Shown in pieces: positions 5,858 to 6,414 of a stretch of 6,414 bases of DNA. Position 1 is the first letter of the stretch. Each line of letters begins with the position of its first letter. The notes beneath the pieces are model-generated. The model saw nothing but the letters and a program-made list of their open reading frames with translations. It did not search any database and was not told the origin of the DNA. Origin of the DNA: an uncultured Verrucomicrobiales bacterium (lineage in GTDB: Bacteria; Verrucomicrobiota; Verrucomicrobiia; Verrucomicrobiales; Akkermansiaceae); assembly GCA_937893015.1 (NCBI GenBank), contig CALBJX010000067.1:1-6414 (forward strand). The letters are read 5' to 3'. The position numbers and the translations under genes were made by a program.

Positions 5858-6271
5858 ATGGATATTCAAGTTGCCGTCCTTTGCGACTACGCTGCCGACT
5901 ATCAGGGTAAGCTCTGCGTGCAGGGTGCTTTCGACACTCTCTTCACCCGCCAGTTCCCCGTCATCCACCCCGCCTGCGCTCTGGCGCTGCGCCTCTGCAT
6001 GACCCCCGAGGACGCCGGTGACCACAAGCTCGGCATCGCCCTCGTGGACGAGGACGGCGAGCCCCTCGACAAGGAGCGCATGCCCATCGTCGGCGACCTC
6101 AAGGTGGCCCTCCCCGACGGCGCAACCTTCCTGACCCGCAACCTCATCATGAACTTCCAGGGTCTTCGCTTCGAGAAGAGCGGCAACTACAGCGTGGACA
6201 TCACCCTCGATGGTGAGCTGATTTCCCGCACGCCCCTCCGCCTCGTGCAGGTGCAGCAGCCGCAGGCCTGA
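5858..6271 (+). CDS. DUF6941 family protein, function unknown
   Basis: This is a 137-residue soluble protein with no signal peptide or membrane segment. It has the pattern I associate with DUF6941: an N-terminal strand ending in LCDYA, a glycine-led LCVQGAFDTLF segment, the FPVIHPACALALRLC strand, an acidic LVDEDGEPLD turn, and the C-terminal NFQGLRFEKSGNYSVDITLDGE region. Alternating hydrophobic residues suggest a small all-beta fold. I see no catalytic motif, and I know of no established role for this family. The assignment is from memory of the family pattern. The ATG is the first in frame and is preceded by CATACCACATACACCATC, with no Shine-Dalgarno sequence. The gene is monocistronic: it has its own upstream region and a strong terminator 28 bp after the stop. 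Its GC-rich codon use matches tkt and clpB, so it looks native. Confidence 0.88.
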   Translation: MDIQVAVLCDYAADYQGKLCVQGAFDTLFTRQFPVIHPACALALRLCMTPEDAGDHKLGIALVDEDGEPLDKERMPIVGDLKVALPDGATFLTRNLIMNFQGLRFEKSGNYSVDITLDGELISRTPLRLVQVQQPQA

Positions 6272-6298
6272 CAGGGCTGCCGGCCGTCATCACTTTCG

Positions 6299-6332
6299 TC
6301 CGCCCCGTGTTTGACGCGGGGCGGATTTTTTT
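6299..6332 (+). terminator. Intrinsic terminator of the DUF6941 gene
   Basis: An 11-bp GC-rich stem (6299-6309 with 6315-6325, one T-G wobble) closes a 5-nt loop and is followed by seven T residues (6326-6332). It is among the strongest signals in the window. Confidence 0.95.
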
Positions 6333-6371
6333 GTCAGGCAAGATGCCGCTCGGCAAAGGGGGATTTGTCGG

Positions 6372-6406
6372 GATGTACGAAGTACGATGTACGATGTACG
6401 AAGTCA
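6372..6406. repeat. Short tandem heptamer repeat (GATGTAC type)
   Basis: Five 7-bp units run head to tail: GATGTAC, GAAGTAC, GATGTAC, GATGTAC and a degenerate GAAGTCA. Each intact unit carries GTAC, so the array is also rich in small palindromes. It lies after the terminator in what appears to be intergenic DNA. I recall similar TACGATGTAC-type arrays between genes of gut Bacteroidota and Verrucomicrobiota, but cannot verify this here. Confidence 0.8.
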
Positions 6407-6414
6407 AATTGAGG

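Noticed and set aside
6201..6407. A small minus-strand frame over the terminator and heptamer array
   Set aside because: It is made of repeat-derived residues (TSYIVHRTSY) and crosses a strong terminator and the end of the DUF6941 gene.

Overview
The window looks like chromosomal housekeeping DNA from a member of the Verrucomicrobiota, most plausibly an Akkermansia-like gut lineage. That placement is an inference. It rests on a surface protein ending in a PEP-CTERM tail, a DUF6941-type protein, GC-rich genes (sampled coding lines about 65% G+C) and the absence of Shine-Dalgarno sequences at all four visible gene starts. A database search would be needed to fix the genus.

Layout, left to right. 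(1) Bases 1-1688 hold the C-terminal two thirds of the disaggregase ClpB on the + strand, cut by the window edge. (2) A bidirectional hairpin terminator at 1709-1744 separates it from a convergent minus-strand gene, 1767-2513, for an exported 248-residue PEP-CTERM protein of unknown function and lower GC. (3) Bases 2514-2961 are a non-coding, AT-richer stretch with a mirrored pair of palindromic repeats and the ndk terminator. (4) A minus-strand pair, tkt (transketolase, 3445-5454) then ndk (nucleoside diphosphate kinase, 2962-3414), is separated by 30 bp and probably forms one transcript. It starts at a near-consensus promoter so close to the tkt ATG that the mRNA should be almost leaderless. 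(5) Bases 5455-5857 are a divergent intergenic region with several inverted repeats, including a perfect 22-bp palindrome. (6) A 137-residue DUF6941-family protein lies at 5858-6271 (+), with its own strong terminator. (7) The tail, 6333-6414, contains a short GATGTAC heptamer repeat.

Functionally, transketolase balances pentose phosphates and so influences ribose 5-phosphate supply, while NDK completes NTP and dNTP synthesis. Their pairing therefore makes metabolic sense. ClpB is a stress chaperone. The PEP-CTERM protein would need an exosortase encoded elsewhere. The DUF6941 protein has no known role.

I see no defence, mobile or biosynthetic system here. The items most worth a second look are non-coding: the palindrome pair at 2611-2800, the structured 5661-5766 segment, and the leaderless, Shine-Dalgarno-free gene starts.
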